This document shows positions 10,934 to 22,870 of a stretch of 64,000 bases of DNA, one piece after another. The stretch spans positions 1 through 64,000 of the forward strand of contig CAXHUQ010000803.1 in NCBI GenBank assembly GCA_964020085.1, read 5' to 3'. Every line of letters starts with the position of its first letter. Position 1 is the first letter of the stretch. Both the position numbers and the translations under genes were made by a program. The notes beneath the pieces are model-generated. The model was given only the letters and a program-made list of their open reading frames with translations, did no database searches and was not told the origin of the DNA. This DNA comes from Micromussa lordhowensis. Taxonomy: Eukaryota > Cnidaria > Anthozoa > Scleractinia > Lobophylliidae.

Positions 10934-11006
10934 CAACCTCGTTCCCAGGGTCCCCTCCTACTCGGCCATGGGGGCCGCGTAGGAGAGGACCCTGGGAACG
11001 AGGTTG
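10934..11006. mobile_element. Palindromic MITE with CAACCTCGTTCCC ends
   Basis: Nearly the whole 73 bp folds on itself: CAACCTCGTTCCCAGGGTCC is inverted as GGACCCTGGGAACGAGGTTG. Same termini as the element at 4335-4439. Confidence 0.75.
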
Positions 11007-11089
11007 ACGAAACTTAGCAGAAACATGCAGGTTAAGCAACAACGGTAAACATGGAGTGATACTTTATTATTCACAGTTTCGATACTGAC

Positions 11090-11690
11090 CGAGACTTTCT
11101 AAGCTGAATGCTAATCAAATACTCTTTCAAAAGAATCTCCTTGCTCGACCTCTCAATGTACCTGCTTCACGCCGGGCAATAATTTCAACGTCACCTGATC
11201 ATGACAGATAACAGTTTCAAAGTTGCTGTGCAAAATATTTAATTAGAAAGCGTTCAGAGATTCTCTGTAATTATTCAGCTGTTCAACTAAAAGTTAGACT
11301 ACTTAAATTTGCAGTTCATAGTTCAGTCAATACAGTTTCTGAATTTCAAGAGTTTATTTATAGGGCCTGACGTGAGTAACAGGCTGACTGAAGGTGCTCT
11401 GGGTTCATTTGCTGGGCAGAACTGATAGAGCTACAAGAATCTTAGAACAAATAAGTTTCGATCCACTTACGTACCAGCCGAGAGGAATGACGTTCTTATC
11501 CGGTTAATAAGAATACAGTCAAGTTCGAACCACTGAAAGATATTTCAGAACACTTTTAAAAGGACAAATTCTAACGCTTGAATATTCATTCTAGATTGAC
11601 AAACAAAATATGGGCTCTTACTTGGTGTGGAAGAAACAGTTGATGTAAAACAATAAAGAACAAAAGAACGAGGAAAACAATGAAGACAAT
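11090..11690. repeat. Upstream-flank block, inverted copy
   Basis: Reverse complement of 1372-1965 with few differences, and related to the regions upstream of the beta genes at 24502 and 40668. Here it lies about 2 kb upstream of the + gene at 13544. It could hold shared upstream regulatory sequence, but no specific site was identified. Confidence 0.7.
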
Positions 11691-12300
11691 GTGCCTGTGA
11701 CACCAAGGAGCCACAAAATGATTCCCGGCTTAGCAATTTGAATGTGTCATACGTAGCCTGCGTTTTAAAGGCATTCTGGGCTCACGAGAAAGTCTCTACA
11801 ATGTAGTGAATAAAAAATCTCATCTTGAACTGCCAATAGATGGATCAGAAGTTCTATTGGACTACTAGAGTGTTTTAGAACATGTTTACTTAACGCCAAG
11901 CAAAAATTATTTTTTTTATTGATATTCGAAAGCAGCGAAAACAGATCGAAAGTCAAACAGCCGACCACAGCTCCAAGCAACGAGTAGCCTCTATAAATAT
12001 CTTCTATTTTCTCTTAAAAACGCTTGTGAAAACTTCAGCAGACTAATAAACAACGCAAAACGTTTGTACATTTTTGAAAATAAAAGTTTCAACTGATTGT
12101 TTTGCCCCGTCCACACTAGGCCAGGGGAATTTGAAAACGCAGCTTGATTTCTACGGTTAGGCCTACCGTCCACACTAATCCGTCACGAAAACTGAGCTCT
12201 TCAAAAACGCTTTTCTAATTGGAGGAATTTGCTTTTCTTTTTAGTGTGGACGGAAAACATTTTGAAAACAAAGCTTTTCGAAAACGATGGCGTCACGATA

Positions 12301-12554
12301 CAGTGGAACTTCGATTTAACGAACCTTAGTCCTCGGTATAACGAACGATTTTCCTGGCCCCAGTAATAGTAAAATATATCAGTAGAAAAGAACCTCGATA
12401 CAACGAAACCTCGTTATAGCGAACATATTTTGCCAGTCCCTTGGTCCTTCGTCAATTTGAAAGCGGAGGTACCACTCTGAAAACGCATCTAATGTTTTCC
12501 TTCGACACATGATTGCAGTGGAACCTCGATATAAGTTATATCGAGGTTCCACTG
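12301..12554. mobile_element. pogo/Tigger-like MITE containing an inverted copy of its own flank
   Basis: Ends CAGTGGAACTTCGATTTAAC and (inverted) CAGTGGAACCTCGATATAAC, each bordered by TA, fit the pogo/Tigger branch of Tc1/mariner. Copy B of the module at about 26905 lacks it (cacgata continues into atcacgtgtggaagg), which defines the empty site. Bases about 12455-12515 inside the element are an inverted copy of the sequence outside its right end (12557-12616), so 12455-12616 forms a near-perfect palindrome of roughly 160 bp. Confidence 0.8.
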
Positions 12555-13061
12555 TAATCATGTGTTGAAGGAAAACATTAGATGCGTTTTCAGAGTGGTA
12601 CCTCCGCTTTCAAATTCTCCCGGCGTAGTCATGTGGACGGGGGGCATACTTAGACAATGCCAAAGACACACTAACTCAAATTAGTAGAATTCTACTAGTA
12701 TACTAATGGAAATGCTGCAATCTGATTGGCTGAGCTACTCGTATACTATGAGCCATTAGACTACAGTTGGCCGCCGGTCGTCCACGAAATGCGACGTTTT
12801 TATAGTTTTTCCGAAGTTTTGGATGGAATTTTAGATGTAAACGGGTAATTAAATTCCTGAGAAGACTAAAAGAAGCACTTTTAAGGTTTCTTGACTTTAA
12901 AAACTTGAAAATATTGAAAAAGCGGGTACGCGCGTAAACAACTGCAAATTTGCCAAGGACAGCTCGATACGTTCAACTTTGTTTATGGGTAAAGTTCAAT
13001 AATGCGTGGGAAAATTATTGGAAACCGTTATTTTCGTTAATTTCAGTTAGAATTCTACTAA

Positions 13062-13168
13062 AACAATTAGATTATTCGCTCTCGATTTCTATGAGGCGAT
13101 AGTTGATTCGGCCTTCGGCCTCATCAACTATCACCTCATAGAAATCGAGAGCGAATAATCTAATTGTT
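13062..13168. repeat. Hairpin MITE core
   Basis: Arms of about 45 bp (aacaattagattattcgctc ... atctaattgtt) around gattcggccttcggcc. Related half-arms lie at 20225-20280, 20550-20595, 22470-22570 and 38698-38735, so a larger family is scattered around these genes. Sequence back to about 12680 (agaattctactag) may be part of the same element. Confidence 0.7.
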
Positions 13169-13543
13169 AACTAGTAAAAGGTTAGTATTTGTTCACTCTC
13201 CAGGCAACAATGAGACTGAACTGCTCACCTCACCTTTCCAGTTGAATGAAAACAAACCGACAAAGGTTTGAGAGCTCTGATACTAGCTGGAAGACTTCTT
13301 TCAGACGCTTCAGGCACGGTTAGAAACAAGCAAAAAGTTATGTTTCGACGTTCGTGAGAGGAAGAAGACCTAGACTTCCGTGTAAAAAAAGAATAAAAGG
13401 GCTACGTGGCAGAAAACACCAAAGAAAGAACACAGGAACCCCTAAGATTCTGTAGCTGAGGAATCATCTTCGAGATTACAGTTCAATTCCCTCAAGGAAA
13501 CCTGACCATCAAATTGAGCATTTGTTCAGGTATTCTAGAAACA

Positions 13544-15169
13544 ATGAGCAGAACCACATTGATAGAGGTGTTTGGTCCCATCGTGTTCAGTTTCACACGA
13601 GGCGTGGCAGAGCACTACAACCCAGAAGAACCTGAATTCACGGCAGAGTCCTTTGGCTACGATCCTCTACAAAGCACAGGTCGAGAATGGTATTATCATC
13701 CTGTTGATGAGCTTATTTATCAAGAATACAGCGACAGAGAAGTCACTGGTTCGAACTATCCGATGACTAGTCTTCTTCGTGTAAGGGAAATTGCAGCTAA
13801 TTTACCAGAGTCGGAAACTGACGAAGAATCACAGGAAGACCCGGACGAGGAAGAAGATAGAGCAATGGCTTGGAAGCGACTCAGGCCATCCGCTCTACGA
13901 ACGGTTTGTAAATCAATGTACATTGGAGCTTTGATTTCACTACTTACTGCTATCATTGTCGGTTCAGTCTACATGTTCTTTTCTTTTGTTTGTTATAAAA
14001 CTATAAACAACTGTGAATTTCACCCAAAGAAGTCCATTCCATTACAAATGCAATGGACGAGATCAATTTCTCGTGTCATCTCTTGTGTTTTTCTATACGC
14101 ATGGTTTTTTGCATGTATCTTATTTCTTTTTCGTCCATATCAGTTAACAGGGGTGAAGAGAAAATTGTTCCTAGTTTGTTGCATTGTGTATTGTGTAGAC
14201 ACACTTTATCGTGTAGCTCTGCAAGCTCTAGGAATATCTTACTCCAAGCTTACTAACTTGCAAACGCTTCCTCTCAACATTTTGTTTGCTATCAATGTAT
14301 GCTTTCAGGCCTGTATTTTAACAAAACACTTCCGCCAACCAACAAAGAGGCGGAGGCTGACTCTGTTCTTACAGTTTATCGTGCCACTCTATTTTGGTGT
14401 ATTTCTTGCCATTCCTTTAGCCACTCTGATTTACCCAGCGTACATCAAACAAGACAAAGAAGGTAAACTGCTTATCGCAATCTTTGCTCCTCTCATTGGA
14501 GTCGTACTCAAAGTAATCTCACGAATTATAGTTCAGCGGTTATGGAACATTACCCATCCGGGATATTCCTATGTGTTACTAGCGCCGTTGTATTGTGCCG
14601 CAGCAGTTATGTTTCGAGTTTTACAAGCAGATCTCGACAATTTACAGTCCATTGCTATTCTTGGAATAATTCACGGTGCAGCAGAAGTCATAGAAAGAAG
14701 CACCATGGTTGTAATTGATCACATTTGTCATGTGATTTGCAAAAGAACATCAGCTCCTTGGGGAAGTTTTCGTACTCCTCGCCGTGAGAGACTAATGGCT
14801 GATATCGCTATCATGAGCATGTTGTATGAATCAACTGCTATAGTATCTGTGAACGGATTTTTGTACTTGTATCAATTTATTTACTTACAAAAACATTCCC
14901 TCTCAAGGCTGTTGGAGTCTTTTGCCCTTTACACCTCAGTTCCTCTGGTGATCGAGTGGTTTTTCACCAGTGTATCTCTTGCAATCGAGACTCGCTATCA
15001 GAACATGGCTGTCATGGCTGTTTGGAGAAGAAGATGGAAAAGACATATTTCTGTGGCATTTGTAACTACTGTGTCAGTAGCGTTATGGACTAGCACAAAC
15101 CTATTAGAAATTGTACAAGGGCGCTTCAACGAGTTCTCAAATCAGCCTTGTAAAATGCCTTTTACTTAG
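13544..15169 (+). CDS. Multi-pass membrane protein, family of unknown function (alpha subfamily, paralogue 2)
   Basis: 541 codons without introns. The start is the ATG at 13544 (MSRTTLIEVFGPIVFSFTRG); the frame is open 30 bases further only from a TTG. Residues 1-105 are soluble and end in an acidic run (ESETDEESQEDPDEEEDR). Hydrophobic segments fall at roughly 125-151, 177-197, 208-230, 242-262, 274-300, 310-332, 344-364, 421-447, 465-485 and 502-523. The conserved loop KRTSAPWGSFRTPRRERLM is at about 400-418. It ends CKMPFT. Compared with the beta genes it has a shorter YYHPVDELIYQEYSD segment. A weak TATA-like aataaaagg lies about 150 bp upstream (13392-13400), and AATAAA lies 90 bp downstream (15260). 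Function unknown; an integral membrane location is the only inference I would defend. Confidence 0.92.
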   Translation: MSRTTLIEVFGPIVFSFTRGVAEHYNPEEPEFTAESFGYDPLQSTGREWYYHPVDELIYQEYSDREVTGSNYPMTSLLRVREIAANLPESETDEESQEDPDEEEDRAMAWKRLRPSALRTVCKSMYIGALISLLTAIIVGSVYMFFSFVCYKTINNCEFHPKKSIPLQMQWTRSISRVISCVFLYAWFFACILFLFRPYQLTGVKRKLFLVCCIVYCVDTLYRVALQALGISYSKLTNLQTLPLNILFAINVCFQACILTKHFRQPTKRRRLTLFLQFIVPLYFGVFLAIPLATLIYPAYIKQDKEGKLLIAIFAPLIGVVLKVISRIIVQRLWNITHPGYSYVLLAPLYCAAAVMFRVLQADLDNLQSIAILGIIHGAAEVIERSTMVVIDHICHVICKRTSAPWGSFRTPRRERLMADIAIMSMLYESTAIVSVNGFLYLYQFIYLQKHSLSRLLESFALYTSVPLVIEWFFTSVSLAIETRYQNMAVMAVWRRRWKRHISVAFVTTVSVALWTSTNLLEIVQGRFNEFSNQPCKMPFT

Positions 15170-15823
15170 AATTGATAGTTCACTACGTCCATTGCTCTTG
15201 ACTAAACCGAGAAAAGTTTCCACTGAAAACTTTGCCAAATGGTTAATCGGCAAGTAGTCAATAAACCGTGCGTATAAATACAAGGTGCAAATAAGCTATA
15301 AGCATTAAAGAACCATTTTATGACAGTTGAAGATTTGTTGTGAATCCTTCCCGAGTTATTGGCAAATAGGTGAATGATTAATGCATTGTGCGGCTCTCAG
15401 CGTTTAAGATTTTTTTCCACTGCAAGTGCCACACCTAGCGCCTATCTCTCAAGATTAAAATGATTCCAAAGCCGGTTTAGAGCTCAACTCTCGAAGATTC
15501 TTTGTTAAGTAGGTCTTAGTTAATAATTAGAGCTGAGTCGGTGCAATCTACAATGCAAAATCTACAGTCCTGGCTACAAATCTTGGGGACAGTTCAACTT
15601 TTTAGAAACGAAAGGTCCATGCTCTCACCTTCCCCTCCCACCTCGATCACAATATTGTTGCTGATCCGTCAAACGTAAGCCCAATACTCCAACCTTGCTT
15701 TGGAGGGTGGAGTGGATAGGTAGAATTGGGTAATGGCCCTATAATTCAAAATAATACGCTATTAGTTGGCAGTCTATCAAGTGCCCCTAGGATTTTTTAA
15801 TCAGGATTGTAGACATAACCAGA
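15170..15823. other. 3' flank of the alpha gene, conserved in both modules
   Basis: Matches 29027-29893 with few changes. Carries AATAAA at 15260-15265 and attaaag at about 15304. No further gene. Confidence 0.5.
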
Positions 15824-16238
15824 TTAAGGCGGGGATAAACGTGAAAGCTGTTTTGAGGTCGCTTAACACGGCCTTTCTGCCAATATCTCGGTCACGTTTC
15901 AAGCGACACTAAATCTCTCTGCTTATCTCATTAACCACTGTTTGGCGGTTTTGTGTAAATTTTTGGGTGATTTTTGGGCATTTTGGGAAAGAGATATTTT
16001 TTCTCAAAGGATAGGTTAAATTGAGGAAAATACGATGTTGAAGATTTGATGGATTTGGAAAATTGAAATTTGAAGTGAAGAATTAGTAGACGGATACTAA
16101 ACAGTCCCCTAGAAACCTGGGGCTCTCTTTTGCGGGGATCAACTGTCTGGTAGCGTTTTCAACCCATCTTAATCCTAACAATTTCCTTTTTTATATCACT
16201 TCAAATTTTACGCCTATTCATGTTTACCCCCGCCTTAA
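15824..16238. mobile_element. TTAA-bounded MITE, group A, copy 2
   Basis: TTAAGGCGGGG ... CCCCGCCTTAA. Uninterrupted, and therefore the empty-site reference for insertions in the copies at 29894 and 49758. Present at the same place in module B, so it predates the module duplication. Confidence 0.88.
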
Positions 16239-16318
16239 CTCGTGTGTTTCCCTCTGGTCCCGGTTTCATTTATCTTTGCCGAATTGGAAAGTGCATTTAT
16301 TGGTGCGTGGAATAATTA

Positions 16319-16465
16319 ACAATTATTGAACGAAGTTGAGCAAAATATCGTGATTTGTCAGTGGCGAGTAGATCAATTATTCTCCGAAGCCAAGGCTGAG
16401 GCAAATAATTGATATGTGAGACAAATCACGATACTTTGCGATAACCGAGCTCAATAATTGTTTTA
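16319..16465. mobile_element. Palindromic MITE (aacaattatt ends)
   Basis: Left arm aacaattattgaacg..., inner arms caaaatatcgtgatttgtc / gacaaatcacgatactttg, right end caataattgtttt. Related hairpins lie at 31410-31545, 31546-31840, 36908-37206 and 56739-56848. Confidence 0.7.
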
Positions 16466-18239
16466 TCATTCGATCAACAAGTTTATCATATTTAAATCAC
16501 TCTCTGACAGCTCAAGGAAGCGCTCTGCCATTTTTCACACAAGAGTGTGGTTTCAATTACGCATGAGCAGAACAACAACACTTTTACATTTAGACGGTAC
16601 TACGCATGAGCAGACCATTATATGTTGGCAGTTATTTGCAGGTCACGTGGTGGTCTCTCGACCAATGAAAAGGAAGGAAAAAATACATCGAATGTTCAGA
16701 ACAAACATTATCCAACTAAGTTAGTTCAGATGCCCAATAACTAAAATCAACCAATCAGATTGCGCCATTGCCGATCCAATATTCTCTAAGTATTGGACCG
16801 GGCATTGTCCCAAATTAAGATTTCTGGTAGTTTAAGTCCTGCAATAAATCTCTTATTGGGGAGCTTAAGCAAACTACGACGACGGCGGCAACGAAAAGGA
16901 AAATAACATAATGCACGTGCGTTATAACTCAGTCTTTGTGCATTTCTTTGCCGTCCTCTGCAACAACATGAAATGACCAAGTTCTGCGTAGTCTAGGGAA
17001 CGCGAACGACGAAGGCTAATTTTTCGTATTTCCATTTGGAACTGAACGCTGTCATTGCATATTTTGCTTGAGCAAGTTTTTAGAGCCATTGGCGCACTGA
17101 ACAGACAACTGCGAAATTCGAAGTTAAAATATAAGTTTATTTTTGACTAGGGTCGTATAGCATTTGTTTTTAAATTTCAGTGTGATTTACATAATTGCCT
17201 TTAAAAAGAACAAGAATCTCGGCAACTCTTTAGTCAAAGGATGTTTTCAAATCCGTCGATTAACCGTACCAGGCTGTTTAAAATGCTCGCACGCGCAATT
17301 TAACACTTGTCGTTTCGTTCTCAGAGTGGTTAACTTGTCCGGTGCGAAACGCTCAACCAAAATCATCGATGCTTTTTATTGCACATCTTGCAATGTAATC
17401 TAGAGCATAACTTGTACTCTGTTTTAAGGCGTTTTACGTTATTTGGACTGGAAAAGGGCCCGGAAGAAGACTAAGAAATCGTTTTCGCGAATATTATTAC
17501 TGTGATAGACTTTGAGGGACCAAAAAATTCAGACCCATAGAAGGTCATAGAAGGGTTGGCAAGACCTTCAGTATCATAAAACCTAATGACGAGATTGTGA
17601 TAGAATGGAGTCCAGATACAAGAACGAGTTTGTTCAAAGTCTTCTTTAACCGCTATGAGTTCAAGCGAACGAGTGATTACAAAATGCAAAGGCCGCGCAT
17701 GCCCATCAGTATATATGGTCTGTCACGCTAGACATACTGTGACAGAGATTTTGTCGGAAACGTTCAGTTTGATAATTAAGTTTCTTTTCCAGTTTTTAGC
17801 CTTGTATACATATCGTTTTTCCTTGAGTATCGTTTCTTTTTTCCAAAATAACGGGGTTTTAAAGGTTCTCGGCTTGGCTTTATAGAGGATCGTAGCCAAA
17901 GACACTGACAGATACCTTAACTCGTATTGCATCACGGCACTTTTTGAGCAATAATGTCAGCATACGACCGTAGCCTTTAAGTAATTTTCAAAACTAAACC
18001 TTTATATTGAGACTTGAATAACTCGGTTAAGAAGAAGATAGTAATCAACAGGTTACCAAAAAACCAAATGGTATATATTATACACGCTACGATCGCGTAA
18101 TTAAAAACAGGTCCGCAATGCGTACTTATGTGGCTTACGCTTAGTTTTATTCCAATATATTGCAAAATACTGCACGAGTTGTGCAGTATTTTGACGAGCC
18201 CGTAGGGCGAGTCAAAATACAAACAACGAGTAAAAATAT
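16466..18239. other. Non-coding block shared with 37210-38470
   Basis: Long matches to module B (for example gactagggtcgtatagc at about 17148 and 37738). No open frame is conserved between the two copies, so I see no gene here. Confidence 0.5.
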
Positions 18240-18256
18240 ACAGCGATACTACACAT

Positions 18257-18288
<32 letters not shown>

Positions 18289-18475
18289 GATTTCTTTTCC
18301 CAAAATTCTGACTTGCCAAGGTTTTGAACTTCACGCGGCCGAGAGGAATGAGGCGAGTACAAATATCTGTTATTTGTACTCGTTTCGCGCGATATTTGTA
18401 CTCTAGGAAGCAGAGTTGGATAATAAACAGCGATACTACACACCAAAACGTCTAATAAGATATATTTATTTTACA
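18240..18475. repeat. Direct repeat flanking a small inverted-repeat element
   Basis: A stretch containing acagcgatactacaca and aaaacgtctaataag occurs at 18240 and again at 18429. Between them is an element with atccaac ... gttggat ends and an inner tacaaatatc/gatatttgta hairpin. The duplicated 40 bp is too long for a normal target-site duplication. Confidence 0.55.
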
Positions 18476-19044
18476 ATGACTCTTTCAGTGTGTGGTGCAA
18501 CCCGAACTGCTAGCTTATGAAGAGAGAAATGCTGGCTTCTGAGATACTTATAAAATACTTGTGAGATACTGGCTTGTGAAAGCTTGTGTGGTGCAACCCG
18601 CAACGAATTTCAAGACAATGAATGTGGGCTTGCGAAAACGGAATTTATCTTGGTGCATACCGCACAAGCCGAGCTTGCGGGAGCAGAACTACTCCTGAAT
18701 CGCTGAGGAAACTCAGCAACACCTGAATGAAATAACAAAGAATAAACAAGGCATCTCGTAAGCTTTTCTCGAGGAGAGTGCAGTTAATTTCCAATAACAA
18801 GGCAGCATGACACAGCAATTGAAAAATGGAAAATACGTTATCTTAAAAACTGCAAAAGAAGTTCTCTGACAACGCTTTGTGACTAGACCTTGAAACGACT
18901 ACGCACTACAAATGTAGCAATGGTCGCCTTTGACTCGAAACTGAATCACGCAAAAAAATTCTAGTACCCACTCTACATCTCACACTACTAATGCTTACAA
19001 AGATCGAGAGAGTCGCCGACTATATATATATATATATAGGATTA

Positions 19045-19265
19045 TGCAATATTGCATAACTCCACAAATATCCATTAAAAGGGAGTTTTTGCTCCGAGAG
19101 GTTTTTCACCGGGTACTCCGGTTTTCCCCTCTCCTCAAAAACAAACATTTTCCAATTCCAATTCGATCCTGGAATGCACGGGCATTTCTGAACGAGTTCT
19201 TGGAAGCTCCTTGGTGCTCCGTGGGTAAACAATTTACATACATACATTTTATTTACAAATACGAG
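19045..19265 (+). mobile_element. SINE 3' portion (head missing)
   Basis: Matches the body of the SINE at 46391-46675: ctccgag-ggtttttc, ccggg-actccggttttcc, cctcaaaaa, aattccaattcgatc. It continues into a tail ending gtgctccgtgggtaaacaa and a tacatacat run. The tRNA-like head is absent, so the copy is 5' truncated. Confidence 0.65.
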
Positions 19266-19384
19266 TCAACCAACAGGGTAATCTATGTTTAAAATATTTG
19301 TACGTAAGCGTGAGAGCTTTGTTTACTGATCGAGCTACAAACATATCACTTCTGTCTATAGAAAGAACATAGCACGACAGACTT

Positions 19385-19790
19385 TTCTTTTCTTTCTTTG
19401 TTTCCTTTATCTCCTCTGGGAGAATAGGGCCGTTGACTTGTCTCCTCCAACCCGCTCTGTCTCTTGCAGCAGTAGCAGCTTCGCTCCAAGTGGTGAAACC
19501 CATCTTCTGCCTTTCTCCTTCTACTGTTCTTCTCCATGTTACCTTTGGCCGTCCTCTGGTCCTCTTCCCTTCTGGTGCCCAGGTCAAAGCAATGCGTGGA
19601 TTCTGTTGGTTGTTCATGCGCAACACATGCCCTATCCAGCGCCACCTCCGTCTCCTGATCTGTTCGCTGATGGTACAAGTTCTAGCTCGTCGCCTGACTT
19701 CCTCATTTGACACCTTCATCGGCCAGTATATCTTAAGCAACCTCCGTAGACACTTGTGTAGAAATGTGCACGACAGACTAGACCAAGGAA
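19385..19790 (-). pseudogene. RTE-like LINE, 3' fragment of the polyprotein
   Basis: Minus-strand translation shows the characteristic end of RTE-type LINEs: CLRRLLKIYWPMKVSNEEV, RRRRWRWIGHVLRM, EGKRTRGRPKVTWRRTVEGE, then AARDRAGWR. About 130 codons survive with no endonuclease or reverse-transcriptase core, so this is a dead 5'-truncated copy. It lies immediately beyond the SINE tail at 19045-19265. Confidence 0.8.
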
Positions 19791-20224
19791 TTTGTCAGAA
19801 CACTTATCGAAACTGTGCTTAATTTTAAGCCAATCGCAGAGCTCGGCCAAAGCAAAACCAAAACAAATAACCTCTTTACAAAGTCAATTAAAACTTTCCT
19901 AAAACCATTGATTTGTAGTTGCTATTTTAGCCTAATAAGAGTGTACTAAAAACTCTATTATGAAACAGCCCGCGAAAAAGCGGGCACTAAAAGCCGTACT
20001 TCACTTGACACAAACGCATAACTAGCACGAGCTTTTGACTTACACTGTAACGACAAAATAGAAGTTACAGTATGCGAGAAAATTTCCTTTCTTTTTTTTT
20101 TGAAAAAAATTTCCTATAATTAATTTCTTACACTATGACCTCACTCAAAAAAAAAAATCAAAAAATCTGAAAACTTTAAAGCGCGAACTTTGATATCACT
20201 TTTACATTTTAAAGGAAATGGTGT

Positions 20225-20600
20225 TAGAATCCTACTAAAACAATTAAATTAATCACTCTCGATTTCTTTGAGGAAATACTAGAGCGGCTTTCAGTTGACT
20301 GCATAAAACCAAAGGCAAAGTAATCACTCGAGCCATTCACAAAAGGCAGAAAGATTCCAATAAACCAATCAAGACTCCAAATAAATACGTGTAGCTAAGG
20401 CAAAGCGCGACACTGAACGTGTGCGATAATGATAATGATAAAGATCAGGATAATGATAAGAATAACGATAAGGATAACGATAAGGATGAGTGAGGATGGT
20501 GATGATGATGGTAACCCTAAGTTTTGGCACTCCGAGTGAGACCGATCTATTGCCTCATAGAAATCTCAGCTCGTAGTTTAATTATTAACTAGTAATACCT
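20225..20600. repeat. MITE half-arms around a (GATAAN)n microsatellite
   Basis: Arms gaatcctactaaaacaatta (20227) and cctcatagaaatctc (20551) match the hairpin at 13062-13168. Between them 20428-20515 is an imperfect gataat/gataag/ggataa run passing into gatgatgatgg. Confidence 0.6.
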
Positions 20601-21266
20601 ACCGGTACAGTGCCAACGAGGAAAAACTGTCGCAATTGCGTGGGGAATGGAAATTACGAAGTAACTGGACTACAAGACATTGTGTAAACTGAATCATTGT
20701 TGAAAAAAGCACTGCAAAACTCACATGCTATTTTTGTTGTGTAGAATGTATACAAGAACGAAACGTTTAAGGTAGATTGCAGTTGAAATATCTCTGTCCT
20801 TTGCATTACGTGAGACAAAACTGAAACTGTAACATTGTTGATAGGAATTAGCATGAATTGTAATGTGCCATGTTTGTGTTTTAACATGTTCTACCATTAG
20901 AAGGATAAGGTATACGTCTAAACAAATATCTTCCACGGAATCTGAAAACGGTAAAATTTTGATATCCACGTGAAAAAACGAAACTTGTCTTACCACTATG
21001 GCCCTTATAATGATTTACAACTGAACATACACAATAGAGGAAGCATTATAAATTCTCGTGAGCGGTTGCTTCGGTGCACGCACTTCATCAAGTGGACTTT
21101 GGACCTGAACACTTGATATCGGATTTCCAATGCAGCTTAGCTAAGCTCCCTGAAATTTTGGAATAAAAAGACTATCCAAACTGAATTTTAAGCTCCCTGA
21201 AGCTTGACTGATAGTGGCTTCCTGGCAAACAGAGCTTGGACTGTTTTTCGCTTTTGGCCACGCTAA
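20601..21266. other. Intergenic, no gene seen
   Basis: Two overlapping minus-strand open frames of 77 and 91 codons (20654-20996) lack any family features or copy in module B. Confidence 0.4.
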
Positions 21267-21449
21267 TACACCTTACTCCAAAATGACTGCCATTTTAGTG
21301 TTCTTTTGTTTGCTTGCAAATTAGCCCTTGTTGCCTCGTTCAAGGGAAAATATTCTTTTGAATTTCGAGTTTAAGAACGAGGCAACAAGGGCTAATTTGA
21401 AGGCAAACAAAAGACCACTAAAATAGTGGCCATTTTGGAATAAGGTGTA
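21267..21449. mobile_element. MITE with about 75-bp inverted ends, TA-bordered
   Basis: Starts TACACCTTACTCCAAAATG and ends with the inverse cattttggaataaggtgta. Inner arms share gaacgaggcaacaagggcta. The loop is only about 30 bp. Confidence 0.8.
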
Positions 21450-21526
21450 TGCTAAGCACAAACAACCGTACAAACTAACAGCGACACGACGTGTCTATAC
21501 TCGTGACTCGTTGGTCGATCAAAGTT

Positions 21527-21890
21527 TTTTAATTTTGAGCACACTAGCTCGATTAAAATGAGGCTTTATACCCCCTCTGATTGAGGTTATAGTGAATATA
21601 TCGAAGTGTTTTTTCTTTCCTTTTTTATGGCACGCTGGCCGACTTTGTCACGACAATTGACAGTTGTTTTGGCAAGACAATTGATTGTTGTTAATGGCAC
21701 GCTCGCCGTGAATGTCAAATTTGAAATTTTGAGCACACTAGCTCGATAAAAAAAGCCTTTATACGCACTCTGATTGAGTTATAGTGAATAGTTTCAAGTG
21801 GTTTTGTTTCTCAAATGGCACGCTTGCCGATCTGGTCAAGACAATTGACTGTTTGTGACTGGCTGCCTCGCTGGGCGATGTTAGCCTCTT
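21527..21890. repeat. Tandem duplication, about 197-bp unit
   Basis: The text aattttgagcacactagctc occurs at about 21530 and 21727. In both copies it is followed by ctttatac, ctctgattgag, atagtgaata, tggcacgc and caattgac. Two copies only. Confidence 0.75.
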
Positions 21891-22870
21891 TTCTCACTTC
21901 GCAAGTCGCACGATGGCGGAACACACCAGAAAGTGACCATGACGTTGATTTGGTCATGTGATCACCGATCGTGATCCTCCTGATGTGATTGGCTTAGATA
22001 AAAAAATACCGTGATGCCATTGGCTAGCTCGAAACAATTACCAATGATGTCACTCTTACATTACCTTATGCTTACACTTTTTCATTCGAGATTTCTTCTG
22101 CCTGTACCAAAACTCGCGCATCGGCTCTATAATGCTGCCGCCTCGTCACCCTCGCGCCCCGCGAGGGTGACTCGTTGGCAATAAGTGTGCAGTGGCTGTC
22201 GTTCGTCTATAAATGGAAACGTTTTGTGTATTTTTCAGAAGGTAAGTACGAACCTCTTAATTGTAATTAAATTCCTAAGAAGACAAAAAGGAAAGATATC
22301 CACGACTTCTTTACTTTAAAAAATTGAAATCACTGACAAATTGATGCGTACGTGTACACAACTGCAAATTAAAATGGCACTTCTGTCCAAACGATTTTTC
22401 TAAGGCACGAAAATTAAAAATACGACAAAAACATTTGGACAGAGTTATTTAAAATAAATTGCAGTTGGAATTCTATTAAACAATTAGATTGTTCGCTGTC
22501 AATTTCTGTACTTGATTAACTTGATTCGGCGTTCGGCCTTCTCAACTATCACCTCATAAAAATCTCGCACTCATAACCATGTTGTGGAATATTGAAGTTT
22601 TAGCACTTGCTGCATAACTAAAGCAACAGACTTCGCACGCTGAAGTTCTTCCTTAGTCGAGGCACGTCAAAAATGTAATCCCGAAACTCCACACTGATGA
22701 CGTAACAGTACACTGACCCCTTTAGTGTCTGATTTCCAGTCACTTGAGTAATGGCGCGAAAATACACAATCCATTGAGGTCCACAGCCGAATCAAGGGTC
22801 TCTGTAGTCAGCAGTGTGGCATTGATCAGGTCGAGCAGTTTCCAGATCTAAGTCTTTGTGATCTCTAGCT
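21891..22870. other. Intergenic and 3' flank of the gene at 22871
   Basis: Contains a short GC-rich hairpin at about 22146-22172 (caccctcgcg...cgagggtg), MITE arms at 22470-22570, and from 22630 the flank that is conserved next to the other beta genes. Confidence 0.45.

Noticed and set aside
13514..13543. Longer N-termini for several family genes and for the exchanger
   Set aside because: The extra codons begin at TTG or GTG (13514, 27371, 6999, 40737, 58156). Conserved starts in all paralogues are ATG, so I used those.
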